A stretch of DNA of 5,569 bases. Source: Prevotellaceae bacterium (GTDB lineage Bacteria; Bacteroidota; Bacteroidia; Bacteroidales; UBA932). The translations under genes and the position numbers were made by a program. Under the pieces are notes generated by a model, which was given only the letters and a program-made list of their open reading frames with translations, ran no database searches and had not been told where the DNA came from. The number at the start of each line of letters is the position of its first letter. The stretch's first letter is position 1. Below are positions 1 through 5,569 of the stretch, in pieces. Location of the stretch: positions 1 to 5,569 of the forward strand of contig JAITMY010000009.1 of NCBI GenBank assembly GCA_031290755.1, in the 5' to 3' direction.

Positions 1-2
1 AG

Positions 3-605
3 CCTGCTGCTACTGCCGACAACGCCAACGAGTGGGAAAAAACAGTAACAACAGACAGCGAAAAGAAAAAGTCGTCGGGGATTGTGCTGCTGGCCGTGCT
101 GGTAATATTGTTTATCGCCGGCTTTAGCATACTGTGGTGCTGGTCTTCCATCTCCGCATCGCTGTGGGGAAGCAAAGCCGATACTACGGCAGCAACAGAA
201 ACCTTGCCGCCGCAAAAGCAGCCAAGCGAGGCAAAAAGTGCCCCCACGCAGCCCCCTGCGCCCCCCACGCCAGCTGCCGTAACCGTGAGCCACGTTGCAC
301 CAGCTATAGCCAGCTACGTCACGCCAGCAATAGCCAGCAAAGCCACGCCGGCTGTAGTGGAGCAGCCTCAACCGAAAACCTACTACTACGTGGTTATCGG
401 AACTTTCAACCAGCAGGACTACGCAAACACTTTGAAAAACACGCTGCACAGCAAGCTCAAAATTGCTTCCGAAATTGTGAAAACAAGCGACAACAAGTAT
501 GCCGTATATGTAGGAAAGTATGAGAGCAACGACAGTGCCGAGATATTCTCAAAGCGCTTCAAAAAAACGTATGGTGGCCAGTTGACAATAATGGCGCAAC
601 AGTAA
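3..605 (+). CDS. SPOR-domain single-pass membrane protein, 5' end cut by window edge
   Basis: The frame is open from the first complete codon at 3 to TAA at 603-605, giving 200 visible residues. The GTG at 84 lies inside the membrane helix, so it is not a credible start and the true start is upstream of the window. Visible order: a charged, lysine-rich stretch (residues 1-25, probably cytoplasmic), one transmembrane helix (about 26-47, bases 78-143, ending LWCW), a Pro/Ala-rich linker (about 60-125) with an eight-residue repeat, and a SPOR domain (about 127-200) starting YYYVVIGTF and containing YAVYVGKYES. SPOR domains bind septal peptidoglycan lacking stem peptides, so the C-terminus should lie in the periplasm. 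In Bacteroidota this helix-linker-SPOR layout often follows an N-terminal HU-like (CCDC81-type) domain; that is inferred here because the region is outside the window. The DNA is less GC-rich than the minus-strand block. Confidence 0.85.
   Translation, partial: PAATADNANEWEKTVTTDSEKKKSSGIVLLAVLVILFIAGFSILWCWSSISASLWGSKADTTAATETLPPQKQPSEAKSAPTQPPAPPTPAAVTVSHVAPAIASYVTPAIASKATPAVVEQPQPKTYYYVVIGTFNQQDYANTLKNTLHSKLKIASEIVKTSDNKYAVYVGKYESNDSAEIFSKRFKKTYGGQLTIMAQQ
78..143 (+). other. Transmembrane helix of the SPOR protein
   Basis: About 22 residues without charge, from GIVLLAVLV to ILWCW, directly after a KKK cluster at 63-71. The positive-inside rule puts the lysines in the cytoplasm and the SPOR domain in the periplasm. 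No signal-peptidase site is evident after the helix, so it is read as an uncleaved membrane anchor. Confidence 0.8.
294..365 (+). repeat. Three imperfect 24-base units in the SPOR-protein linker
   Basis: Three consecutive eight-codon units at 294-317, 318-341 and 342-365 encode VAPAIASY, VTPAIASK and ATPAVVEQ. They lie in phase with the reading frame inside the Pro/Ala-rich spacer between the membrane helix and the SPOR domain. The first two are the closest pair and the third has diverged. This probably sets the reach of a flexible periplasmic tether; it is not a mobile or regulatory repeat. Confidence 0.65.
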
Positions 606-643
606 GTCTTGATTCGCTACGGTATGGGATTTTCAGGCTTTTT

Positions 644-674
644 AAATCGGCTGCTAAAAACAGGCGATTTTTTT
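644..674 (+). terminator. Hairpin plus T-tract downstream of the SPOR gene
   Basis: The arm AAATCG at 644-649 pairs with CGATTT at 665-670. An inner CTG at 651-653 pairs with CAG at 661-663, with one G/G mismatch (650/664) and a seven-base loop (CTAAAAA). The 3' arm runs into seven Ts at 668-674. This has the shape of an intrinsic terminator for the SPOR gene, but the stem has only four G-C pairs and one mismatch, so it may be leaky. It ends directly at the ATG at 675, so it could instead regulate the next gene. Confidence 0.45.
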
Positions 675-1259
675 ATGGAGAAAAAAGAGGACAACAAGCG
701 CTCACTTTTTCATAAGGAGGTGGGCGAAATAGTCTTCACCAAGGTAAGCAGCAGCCGCAGCATTCGCATTTCCATTCGCCCGGGGAGGCCGGTGAGCGTT
801 ACGTTGCCGCAGCGTACCAGCTACGCCGCAGCCGATGCGATGGTGTGCGAAAAGATGGATTGGATAAAGGAGGCGCTGCAAAAAAACAAGGAGCAAGAGC
901 AACGCCTTCACCATTTTTCGGAGGAGGATGTTGAGCGCTTGCGCAGGCAGGCCAAGCAGTTTTTGCCCCAAAGGGTGGCCGCCTTAGCCGCGCGGCATGG
1001 GTTGAGCTACAGCCGCATAACCATCAAAAATATTCACTCGCGCTGGGGTAGCTGCTCTGCGCAAAATAACCTCAACTTCAGCATCTACCTCATGCACCTG
1101 CCCGACGATTTGGTTGATCACGTTATTCTGCACGAGCTGTGCCACACCGTGCATAAAAATCACGGGCCAAAGTTCTGGGCGCTGCTGGACAGCCTGACCA
1201 ACGGCGCTGCCAAGCAGCAAGCGGCCCTCCTAACAAAGTACAGCACGCTGCTATACTAA
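675..1259 (+). CDS. YgjP/DUF45-family zinc metallopeptidase (M48/SprT-like)
   Basis: A 194-residue protein if it starts at ATG 675. Domain order fits the YgjP-like family (DUF45): an N-terminal beta-rich part with RSIRISIRPGRPVSVTLP (about residues 28-45), an alpha-helical charged middle, the family motif SRWGSCS (arginine at 123), then HELCH at 153-157 (bases 1131-1145) and NHGPKFW, with His163 the expected third zinc ligand. Glu154 is the expected catalytic base. All key residues are intact. No signal peptide or membrane segment is seen, so it is probably cytoplasmic. The substrate is unknown; E. coli YgjP has been described as a UTP pyrophosphatase, which should not be transferred without testing. 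Start choice: the frame also opens at TTG 609 and ATG 624, but the extra 22 residues do not resemble the family, and 675 leaves a short lead before the conserved region. The T-run before 675 is an unusual initiation context. Confidence 0.88.
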   Translation: MEKKEDNKRSLFHKEVGEIVFTKVSSSRSIRISIRPGRPVSVTLPQRTSYAAADAMVCEKMDWIKEALQKNKEQEQRLHHFSEEDVERLRRQAKQFLPQRVAALAARHGLSYSRITIKNIHSRWGSCSAQNNLNFSIYLMHLPDDLVDHVILHELCHTVHKNHGPKFWALLDSLTNGAAKQQAALLTKYSTLLY

Positions 1260-1274
1260 GCTGCGCAACGGATG

Positions 1275-3056
1275 TCAGCGTTTTTCATCCTGCGCGATGA
1301 GCGCTATCAGCTCGCTTACGGCGTGCTCCTGCTCAATGTTTTTCTTCACGCACTCCCTGCCCTTGTATAGCGACACGCGGCCTGCGCCTGCGCCCACGTA
1401 GCCATAATCGGCGTCGGCCATTTCGCCGGGGCCGTTCACCATGCAGCCCATCACGGCAAGCTTCATGCCCCTGAAGCGCTCGGTGTGCTTCTTTACATCC
1501 TGCAAGGTTTTTTGCAAGTCAAACAGCGTTCGCCCGCAGCCCGGGCAGGCAATGTACTCGGCCTTGCTGAAGCGCACGCGGGCTGCCTGCAAAATGCCAA
1601 AGGCCGTTCGCGCCAAGTCCGCCGTGGCGCCCTTGGCCTGCAAGGGCTGCTGCGCCGACAGCATTACGCCATCGCCGAAGCCATCAATGAGCAGGGCGCC
1701 AAAGTCCACGGCGGCTTGCAGCTGCAAGGCCTCGTAGTCGTCGGGGGCGCTGTAGCTGCGGTGCAGCAGCACGGGGTTGGTAAGCCCATGCTGCTGAAGC
1801 GCAAGGAAAAAGCGGCGCTGCTCGCTCAGCTTCTTCGCGCCTTCCTCCAGCGCAAGCAGGAGCAGCGTTTGCGGATTGCTTTTCAAAAAAGCGATGTGCG
1901 CATCGGTCAAAAAATCGGGCGTGCAGCGTAGCAGGCGCTCGCTATCCTCGCCGAACAGCGGCAGGCCGGCAAGCGGGAAGTTGCCCGTCACCGCCGTGCC
2001 CACGTAGAGGGCGTCGGGCGTGGCATCGCCGCCCTGCCATGCCTGCCCGTCGAAGGTAAAGCCCAGCCGAGCAACATCCTCTTGCGTAATCAGGCCTGCG
2101 GACGACAGATCGGCCACCACCGCCACGGGCTTGTCGCCGCCCACGGGGGCAAGGCTTGCCGAGGTAGTCTGCCGCTTGCTGTAGCTGAAAAAATCGTGCG
2201 CGGCAGCTTCGCCGTCCGCGGGGTAGCCCTTGCCAACGCCTGCGAGGTAGCCCGCCAGCTTTCGGGCTACGGGGATTTCGTGGCACGGGTCTTCGGTGAG
2301 CGACACGCGAATGGTGTCGCCCAAGCCGTCGGCCAGCACGGCGCCGATGCCCACCGCCGACTTGAGCCGCCCATCCTCGCCCTCGCCGGCTTCGGTTACG
2401 CCCAAGTGCAGCGGGTAGCGCAGCCCCTCTGCCGCCATGCGCTGCGCCAAAAGCCGCGTGGCGTAAACCATCACCCGCGTGTTGCTGGACTTCATCGAGA
2501 CTACGACGGCGGAAAAATTTTCGTCGCGGCAGATGTGCAAAAATTCCATCGCGGACTCGACCATGCCCAGCGGCGTGTCGCCGTACCGTGCCATCATGCG
2601 GGCGCTGAGCGAGCCGTGGTTGACGCCTATACGCAGCGCGGCGCCGTGCGCCCTGCAAATGTCGAGCAGGCGAATCAGCTTTTCGCGCAGCGCGGCGGCA
2701 TCCTCGGCCACGTTTGCCCTATCAACGAAGTTGCCCGGGTTGATGCGCACCTTCTCCACGTGCTGCGCCGCCACCTCCGAGGCCGCGGGGTTGAAGTGGA
2801 TGTCGGCAATGAGCGGGATGTCGCAGCCCTGCTGCCGCAGCGCGGCCTTTATCTGCTGCAAGGCCTCGGCCTCACGCACTCCCTGCGCCGTGATGCGCAC
2901 GTAGTCTGCCCCGGCGCGGGCAAGGGCGATGCACTGCGCCACGGTGTCCTGCACGTGGAGCGTGCCGGTGGTGGTCATGGATTGCAGGCGCACGGGGTGC
3001 GGCCCCCCCAAGGGCAGGCGCCCCACGTAAACCTCGCTGCTGCTGAATTGAAGCAT
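1275..3056 (-). CDS. ispG: 4-hydroxy-3-methylbut-2-en-1-yl diphosphate synthase (IspG/GcpE), long three-domain form
   Basis: This cytoplasmic [4Fe-4S] enzyme converts MEcPP to HMBPP, the penultimate step of the MEP isoprenoid pathway. An N-terminal TIM barrel (about 1-270) carries LIADIHF (82-88), RINPGN (104-109), RIGVNHGSL (142-150), HLGVTEAGEG (217-226) and GLGDTIRVSL (244-253). An insertion domain of about 200 residues (285-490) follows, then the cluster domain with C504-P-G-C507 and GC538-MVNGPGE545. The three cysteines and the glutamate match the cluster ligands known from the family, and the Cys-to-Glu spacing of seven equals that of E. coli. At 593 residues it is far longer than the two-domain E. 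coli enzyme (about 370) but fits the Bacteroidota, Chlorobi and plant type. ATG at 3056 is the start: an A-rich tract precedes it and the protein begins at the expected place. It is the last gene of the minus-strand trio and converges on the metallopeptidase gene. Confidence 0.97.
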   Translation of the reverse strand: MLQFSSSEVYVGRLPLGGPHPVRLQSMTTTGTLHVQDTVAQCIALARAGADYVRITAQGVREAEALQQIKAALRQQGCDIPLIADIHFNPAASEVAAQHVEKVRINPGNFVDRANVAEDAAALREKLIRLLDICRAHGAALRIGVNHGSLSARMMARYGDTPLGMVESAMEFLHICRDENFSAVVVSMKSSNTRVMVYATRLLAQRMAAEGLRYPLHLGVTEAGEGEDGRLKSAVGIGAVLADGLGDTIRVSLTEDPCHEIPVARKLAGYLAGVGKGYPADGEAAAHDFFSYSKRQTTSASLAPVGGDKPVAVVADLSSAGLITQEDVARLGFTFDGQAWQGGDATPDALYVGTAVTGNFPLAGLPLFGEDSERLLRCTPDFLTDAHIAFLKSNPQTLLLLALEEGAKKLSEQRRFFLALQQHGLTNPVLLHRSYSAPDDYEALQLQAAVDFGALLIDGFGDGVMLSAQQPLQAKGATADLARTAFGILQAARVRFSKAEYIACPGCGRTLFDLQKTLQDVKKHTERFRGMKLAVMGCMVNGPGEMADADYGYVGAGAGRVSLYKGRECVKKNIEQEHAVSELIALIAQDEKR

Positions 3057-3072
3057 AACTGTTTCTTTTTTT
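3057..3072 (-). promoter_or_regulatory. A-rich translation initiation region of ispG
   Basis: Read on the minus strand, the bases before the ATG are seven As, then GAAACAGTT. There is no purine Shine-Dalgarno core at the normal distance. A-rich leaders with weak or absent Shine-Dalgarno pairing are typical of Bacteroidota initiation, so this is read as the ispG translation signal. The whole gap to the upstream stop is 25 bases (3057-3081), too short for an obvious separate promoter. Confidence 0.5.
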
Positions 3073-3081
3073 ACCCCTACC

Positions 3082-3765
3082 CTACTTCCCTATTTTGTGC
3101 ATCACGCTAAACGAAATGATAAGCTGCATGGGCATTGACTCGTACAGGTCTATCGACGGATTGTAGAGGGATGACATGCTGGCCGTGTACCGCGCATCGA
3201 GCGCAAAGTCGTTGCGGCCAACGGACAAGCTGAAGCCGAGGCCGCCGCCAACGCCGTACTCAAAGCCGCGGAAGTGGTTGTAGCGAAACGTCGAGGTCTT
3301 TACAATTCCGCCGACCTCGTAGGTCTGCGTATTGCTAAGGTAGTAGGCGCCATAGACGATGCCGCTCAGCAAGAAGTTGAAGTTTCGGTACACCGGAATA
3401 CGCGCCTGCATGACGAACGGCAGCTCCAGCACCCGCGACTTGCGGGTAACCATGTCGGCAGCCGTGTCGCTCGTGGCTATCGGGTTGGCTTGCATCTTGT
3501 AGCCGCGCTCGGCGTAGCCAAATTCGACCAAAATGTTCATGTAGCGCTCAAAGCCGTAGGCCCCCGGCACGTCCTCGTCGCAGTAGCGAAAGGCCAGCGC
3601 CGCGTTAACCGGCGCCAGCAGCGCCGCTTGGCTCTGGTAGGGGGTGAAGTAAACCAGCGAAAGCCCTGCGCCGTAGCGAGCGCCCACGGAGATTTCCGCG
3701 TGGGCTGCCGCGCTGCCCGCAAGCCAAGCGCCTGCCAATAGTATGAAAGTTTTCAATGGCCTCAA
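3082..3765 (-). CDS. Outer-membrane beta-barrel protein with signal peptide (PorT-like/OMP_b-brl type)
   Basis: About 227 residues. The N-terminus is a signal peptide: a short basic part (RPLK), a hydrophobic core (TFILLAGAWLAG) and a likely signal peptidase I site after AHA near residue 23. The rest alternates polar and aromatic/hydrophobic residues with glycines and tight turns, as in small barrels: LELPFVMQARIPV, FLLSGIVYGAYYL, a glycine-rich GVGGGLGFSL, and a last strand MQLIISFSVMHK close to the C-terminus. This resembles the small barrels of Bacteroidota annotated as PorT or OMP_b-brl family. Specific PorT identity (type IX secretion) is not shown. No ATG precedes the signal peptide: an in-frame stop lies at 3787-3789, leaving TTG 3765 or TTG 3756. 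The first overlaps the upstream stop codon; the second would give MKTFILL and has GAGG just upstream. The gene lies between the Ig-like lipoprotein gene and ispG on one strand. Confidence 0.8.
   Translation of the reverse strand: MRPLKTFILLAGAWLAGSAAAHAEISVGARYGAGLSLVYFTPYQSQAALLAPVNAALAFRYCDEDVPGAYGFERYMNILVEFGYAERGYKMQANPIATSDTAADMVTRKSRVLELPFVMQARIPVYRNFNFLLSGIVYGAYYLSNTQTYEVGGIVKTSTFRYNHFRGFEYGVGGGLGFSLSVGRNDFALDARYTASMSSLYNPSIDLYESMPMQLIISFSVMHKIGK
3762..3765 (-). other. TTGA stop/start overlap, Ig-like gene into barrel gene
   Basis: On the minus strand the four bases read TTGA. TGA (3764-3762) ends the Ig-like gene and TTG (3765-3763) is the first possible start of the barrel gene in another frame. 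This is the TTG version of the ATGA overlap used for translational coupling. A second TTG at 3756 leaves a five-base gap instead. Either way, ribosomes finishing the first gene are placed at the second. Confidence 0.55.
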
Positions 3766-5569
3766 AGCTCTGGTGGGGGTTGCTGCTTACTGTTTCCATC
3801 GGGGAACAAATTCTTCAAGTCCACACTCAACTCGACCTCCCAGCCCTGCCGCAGCTCGTGGGTAATTTTGTCGGGGGCGCTCTTCAAAAACGTGGCGTAC
3901 TCGGGTTGCAGGCGCTTGAAGTAGCAGCCTGTGTCCCACTCGCCGTTGGCGTTGTCGTCCTTAATCACGCGAATGCAGTAGGAACCCGGCGTGAGGTACA
4001 GGAAGGTTACTTTTGTGTCCTCGCTCAGGCGCTGCCGGCGAAGCACCTTGCTCCCCTTATCGTCGGTGAGCTGCACCACGTAGCTGCCCTGCGCCTGCGT
4101 GAAGCTCACGGTGAGGCTGGCGAGCTTTTCGGGGTCGAGTGTGATGAAGGTGCCCCGCATCGTGTCGTTGGTTTGCGCGTACACGTCCCAAAACGCCGTG
4201 GGCAGCATCATGTAGCGGTAGGTGGTCTGCACCTTCCAATCTGCCACCACGCTGTAGCTGCGCAGGCGAATGGAGTCCTGCCGCAACGTGAACTTAACGT
4301 CCACATACGTGGTGTCCTTGGTTCTGACGTGCACCTGCCGCTCCTCAATCTTTATCAGGGCCGGGTTCAGCGCAATGGGCAGCGCCTCGAAGGTGAGCGT
4401 GGCGGGGGCTATGGGGCTGGCGCCGGTGGTGCCGAACGCCGGGCGCAGCGTCCAGTTGGCGGGCTTTTTGGGCGTGGTGTCCTGCACCTCCTCGTCGTTG
4501 CCCACGATGCGGTTGAGCAGGCCTCCCAGCCCCGACGACGTTTTTTTCTCCTTCGCTGCCGGCTCGGACGTGGGCTTGGGGGTGAATATCAGGCGGCGCT
4601 TTTCGGCAAACGGGCTGAGCTGCCCCAGCGTGTCCGTTTTGAGGTAAACGAAGCGGATGTTCAGCGTGTCGGGCACGTGGGCTGCGGTGTCGGCAAACCA
4701 GTAGAGGAGGGTGTCCCGCTTAGCGCTCGGCTCGACCACCAGCGTTGACACGTCCACGCTGTCAATGGTCAGGCTGTCGACGGTGGGGAAGGGCGCGTTG
4801 AAGGTGAGGCGCAGCTGGCGCCGCTGCGGACGCTCGCAGGAGGTCAGGAGCTGCGCTGCCAGCGCCTCGGTAAACATGCGCAGCACCAGCCGGATGGAGT
4901 CGCGCTCTTTGCAGCAGTACGACATCGTATCGGCATCGTCGTAGCCCTCCGGCAGGGGCAGCGGCTCCACGGCAACGTCGAGGAAGCCGATAGCCTCCTG
5001 CCCCACGTCGTAGCGGTAGTTCTTGTTGGCGTCGGCCAGCGCCAGCATTTTGTAGGGCTTCGCCTTGAGGTTCTCTGCCATGAAAACGCCGTTCTTCGCG
5101 GGGCGCGAAATGTTGTCGGGGCGCTGCTTGAGCACTACGCTGTCCTCCAGATTTTCGTAGAGGTACACCAGCGCATCGGCCACAGGCCGGTCGGTGAACG
5201 CATCGAGCGCTAAGCCCTCCACGCTCAGCGTGTCGAGCCACGCGCCGGTGGAGAAGGCAAAGCGGTAGCGGCTGTAGGGGTTGCCCTCGTTGTTGTCCGC
5301 AATGGCCTGCCCAAAGTCCAGCGAGTAGGTCGTGCTGTCGCGCAGCGGGCTGTTGAAGTCCACCTGCACCTGCTTGCCGCGGATGTTCACCGTAGGGCGC
5401 TTTTCCGGCGGCGGCGACATGAGGAACTGCTTACCGATGTCCTTGAGCTGCACGTACTCGTTGAAGGTGAGGGCTACGCGCTTCTTCTTGAAGTTAAGCG
5501 CCCCCTGCTCCGGCGTGGTTTTGAGCAGCACGGGGGGGAGCGAATCCTTGGGGCCACCGGAGGGGCTGG
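3762..5569 (-). CDS. Ig-like domain surface lipoprotein, N-terminus cut by window edge
   Basis: About 601 visible residues. The frame is open to the right edge, so GTG 5531 is not the start: codons before it read SPSGGPKDSLPPV, which in this Bacteroidota family follows shortly after the lipobox cysteine. Signal peptide and lipobox are therefore predicted outside the window. Apparent order: a first Ig-like (Big_5-type) domain at about 5250-5549 with VALTFNEYV; a prealbumin/carboxypeptidase-regulatory-like sandwich at about 4970-5235 (VADALVYLYE, then ADANKNYRYD); a second Ig-like segment at about 4585-4860 (QLRLTFNAPF); a charged linker at 4452-4583; a third beta-rich segment at about 4090-4450; and a C-terminal domain with LTPGSYCIRVIKDDNANGEWDTG. 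It is probably outer-membrane anchored; the function is unknown. It is the first visible gene of the minus-strand trio, and its stop overlaps the barrel gene's start. Domain edges are estimates. Confidence 0.85.
   Translation of the reverse strand, partial: SPSGGPKDSLPPVLLKTTPEQGALNFKKKRVALTFNEYVQLKDIGKQFLMSPPPEKRPTVNIRGKQVQVDFNSPLRDSTTYSLDFGQAIADNNEGNPYSRYRFAFSTGAWLDTLSVEGLALDAFTDRPVADALVYLYENLEDSVVLKQRPDNISRPAKNGVFMAENLKAKPYKMLALADANKNYRYDVGQEAIGFLDVAVEPLPLPEGYDDADTMSYCCKERDSIRLVLRMFTEALAAQLLTSCERPQRRQLRLTFNAPFPTVDSLTIDSVDVSTLVVEPSAKRDTLLYWFADTAAHVPDTLNIRFVYLKTDTLGQLSPFAEKRRLIFTPKPTSEPAAKEKKTSSGLGGLLNRIVGNDEEVQDTTPKKPANWTLRPAFGTTGASPIAPATLTFEALPIALNPALIKIEERQVHVRTKDTTYVDVKFTLRQDSIRLRSYSVVADWKVQTTYRYMMLPTAFWDVYAQTNDTMRGTFITLDPEKLASLTVSFTQAQGSYVVQLTDDKGSKVLRRQRLSEDTKVTFLYLTPGSYCIRVIKDDNANGEWDTGCYFKRLQPEYATFLKSAPDKITHELRQGWEVELSVDLKNLFPDGNSKQQPPPEL
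3933..3959 (-). other. D-x-N-x-N-x3-D loop, second copy, in the Ig-like lipoprotein
   Basis: The residues are DDNANGEWD, with Asp or Asn at 1, 3, 5 and 9 and a glycine at 6, closer to the canonical calcium-loop form than the first copy. It follows LTPGSYCIRVIK, which parallels the strand before the first loop, so the two domains look related. Confidence 0.55.
4452..4583 (-). other. Charged low-complexity linker in the Ig-like lipoprotein
   Basis: Between beta-rich segments, a 44-residue stretch runs from TPKPTSEP through KEKK, GLGGLLNRIVG and NDEEVQD to TPKKPANW. It is rich in Lys, Glu, Pro and Gly and shows no strand pattern. The middle could form a short amphipathic helix. It probably separates the N-terminal and C-terminal halves. 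Confidence 0.5.
5007..5033 (-). other. D-x-N-x-N-x3-D loop, first copy, in the Ig-like lipoprotein
   Basis: The residues are DANKNYRYD, with acidic or amide side chains at positions 1, 3, 5 and 9. This is the spacing of calcium loops in EF-hands and dockerins. It follows KPYKMLALA at the end of a beta-sandwich domain. Calcium binding is inferred from spacing only. Confidence 0.5.

Noticed and set aside
609..674. Start of the metallopeptidase at TTG 609 or ATG 624
   Set aside because: The extra residues do not resemble the family's N-terminus and overlap the hairpin. ATG 675 gives a normal family length, though this is not proven.
714..720. Strong Shine-Dalgarno-like AAGGAGG
   Set aside because: No start codon lies at a usable distance downstream in any frame that leads to the metallopeptidase. 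The bases encode part of its N-terminal region, so this is taken as coincidence.
1246..1285. Possible terminator: CGCTG at 1246-1250 and CAGCG at 1276-1280, followed by TTTTT
   Set aside because: Only five continuous base pairs with a 25-base loop; inner pairing is broken by mismatches and the left arm lies inside the coding region. It could end the metallopeptidase transcript but is too weak to call.
1942..2658. Minus-strand open frame inside ispG in another frame
   Set aside because: The product is dominated by Arg, Gly and Ala, as frame-shifted GC-rich code is. The ispG frame is intact with all its motifs.
2082..3110. Long plus-strand open frame opposite ispG (342 codons)
   Set aside because: It lies fully antisense to a strongly conserved enzyme in GC-rich DNA, where such shadows are expected. 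Its product is low in recognisable motifs and rich in Arg, Ala, Gly and His.
4541..4547. A7 run on the minus strand in the Ig-like gene as a slippage or frameshift site
   Set aside because: It encodes two lysines in the charged linker, and the reading frame is intact on both sides. The codon phase does not form a canonical -1 slippery heptamer.
3756..4748. Plus-strand open frame of 330 codons opposite the Ig-like and barrel genes
   Set aside because: It is antisense to a gene with clear domain structure, spans a gene junction and has a biased Arg/Gly/Val/Leu composition without motifs.

Overview
The window looks like chromosomal, housekeeping-type DNA from a member of the Bacteroidota, probably the order Bacteroidales. 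Three things point there: an IspG of the long three-domain form (593 residues, large insertion before the iron-sulfur domain), a multi-domain Ig-like lipoprotein whose N-terminal stretch SPSGGPKDSLPPV is typical of a Bacteroidota family, and a single-pass membrane protein with a C-terminal SPOR domain. Translation signals also fit: there are no convincing Shine-Dalgarno sites, and an A-rich tract precedes the ispG ATG. By eye the GC content is fairly high on the right (about 60% in one counted line of ispG) and lower over the first 1.26 kb. Genus cannot be decided from the sequence alone.

Layout. Left block, plus strand: the 3' part of a SPOR-domain membrane protein (3-605, cut by the window edge), then a hairpin with a T-tract (644-674), then a YgjP/DUF45-type zinc metallopeptidase (best start 675, stop 1259). 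Right block, minus strand, transcribed from right to left: an Ig-like surface lipoprotein (5569-3762, its 5' end outside the window), a small outer-membrane beta-barrel protein (3765-3082) and ispG (3056-1275). The two blocks converge, with 15 bases between the stop codons at 1259 and 1275. No stretch over 300 bases lacks a gene, and I see no tRNA, rRNA, CRISPR array, insertion sequence or phage remnant.

How the genes relate. The minus-strand trio is tightly packed: a TTGA stop/start overlap, then a 25-base gap. It probably forms one transcript that joins two envelope proteins to an enzyme of the non-mevalonate isoprenoid pathway, which supplies undecaprenyl phosphate and quinones. The SPOR protein probably acts at the peptidoglycan. 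The metallopeptidase's substrate is unknown. I do not see a clear new defence or mobile system. The points most worth a second look are the hairpin and shared reading frame between the SPOR and metallopeptidase genes, the non-ATG coupled start of the barrel protein, and two matching D-x-N-x-N-x3-D loops in the Ig-like lipoprotein.
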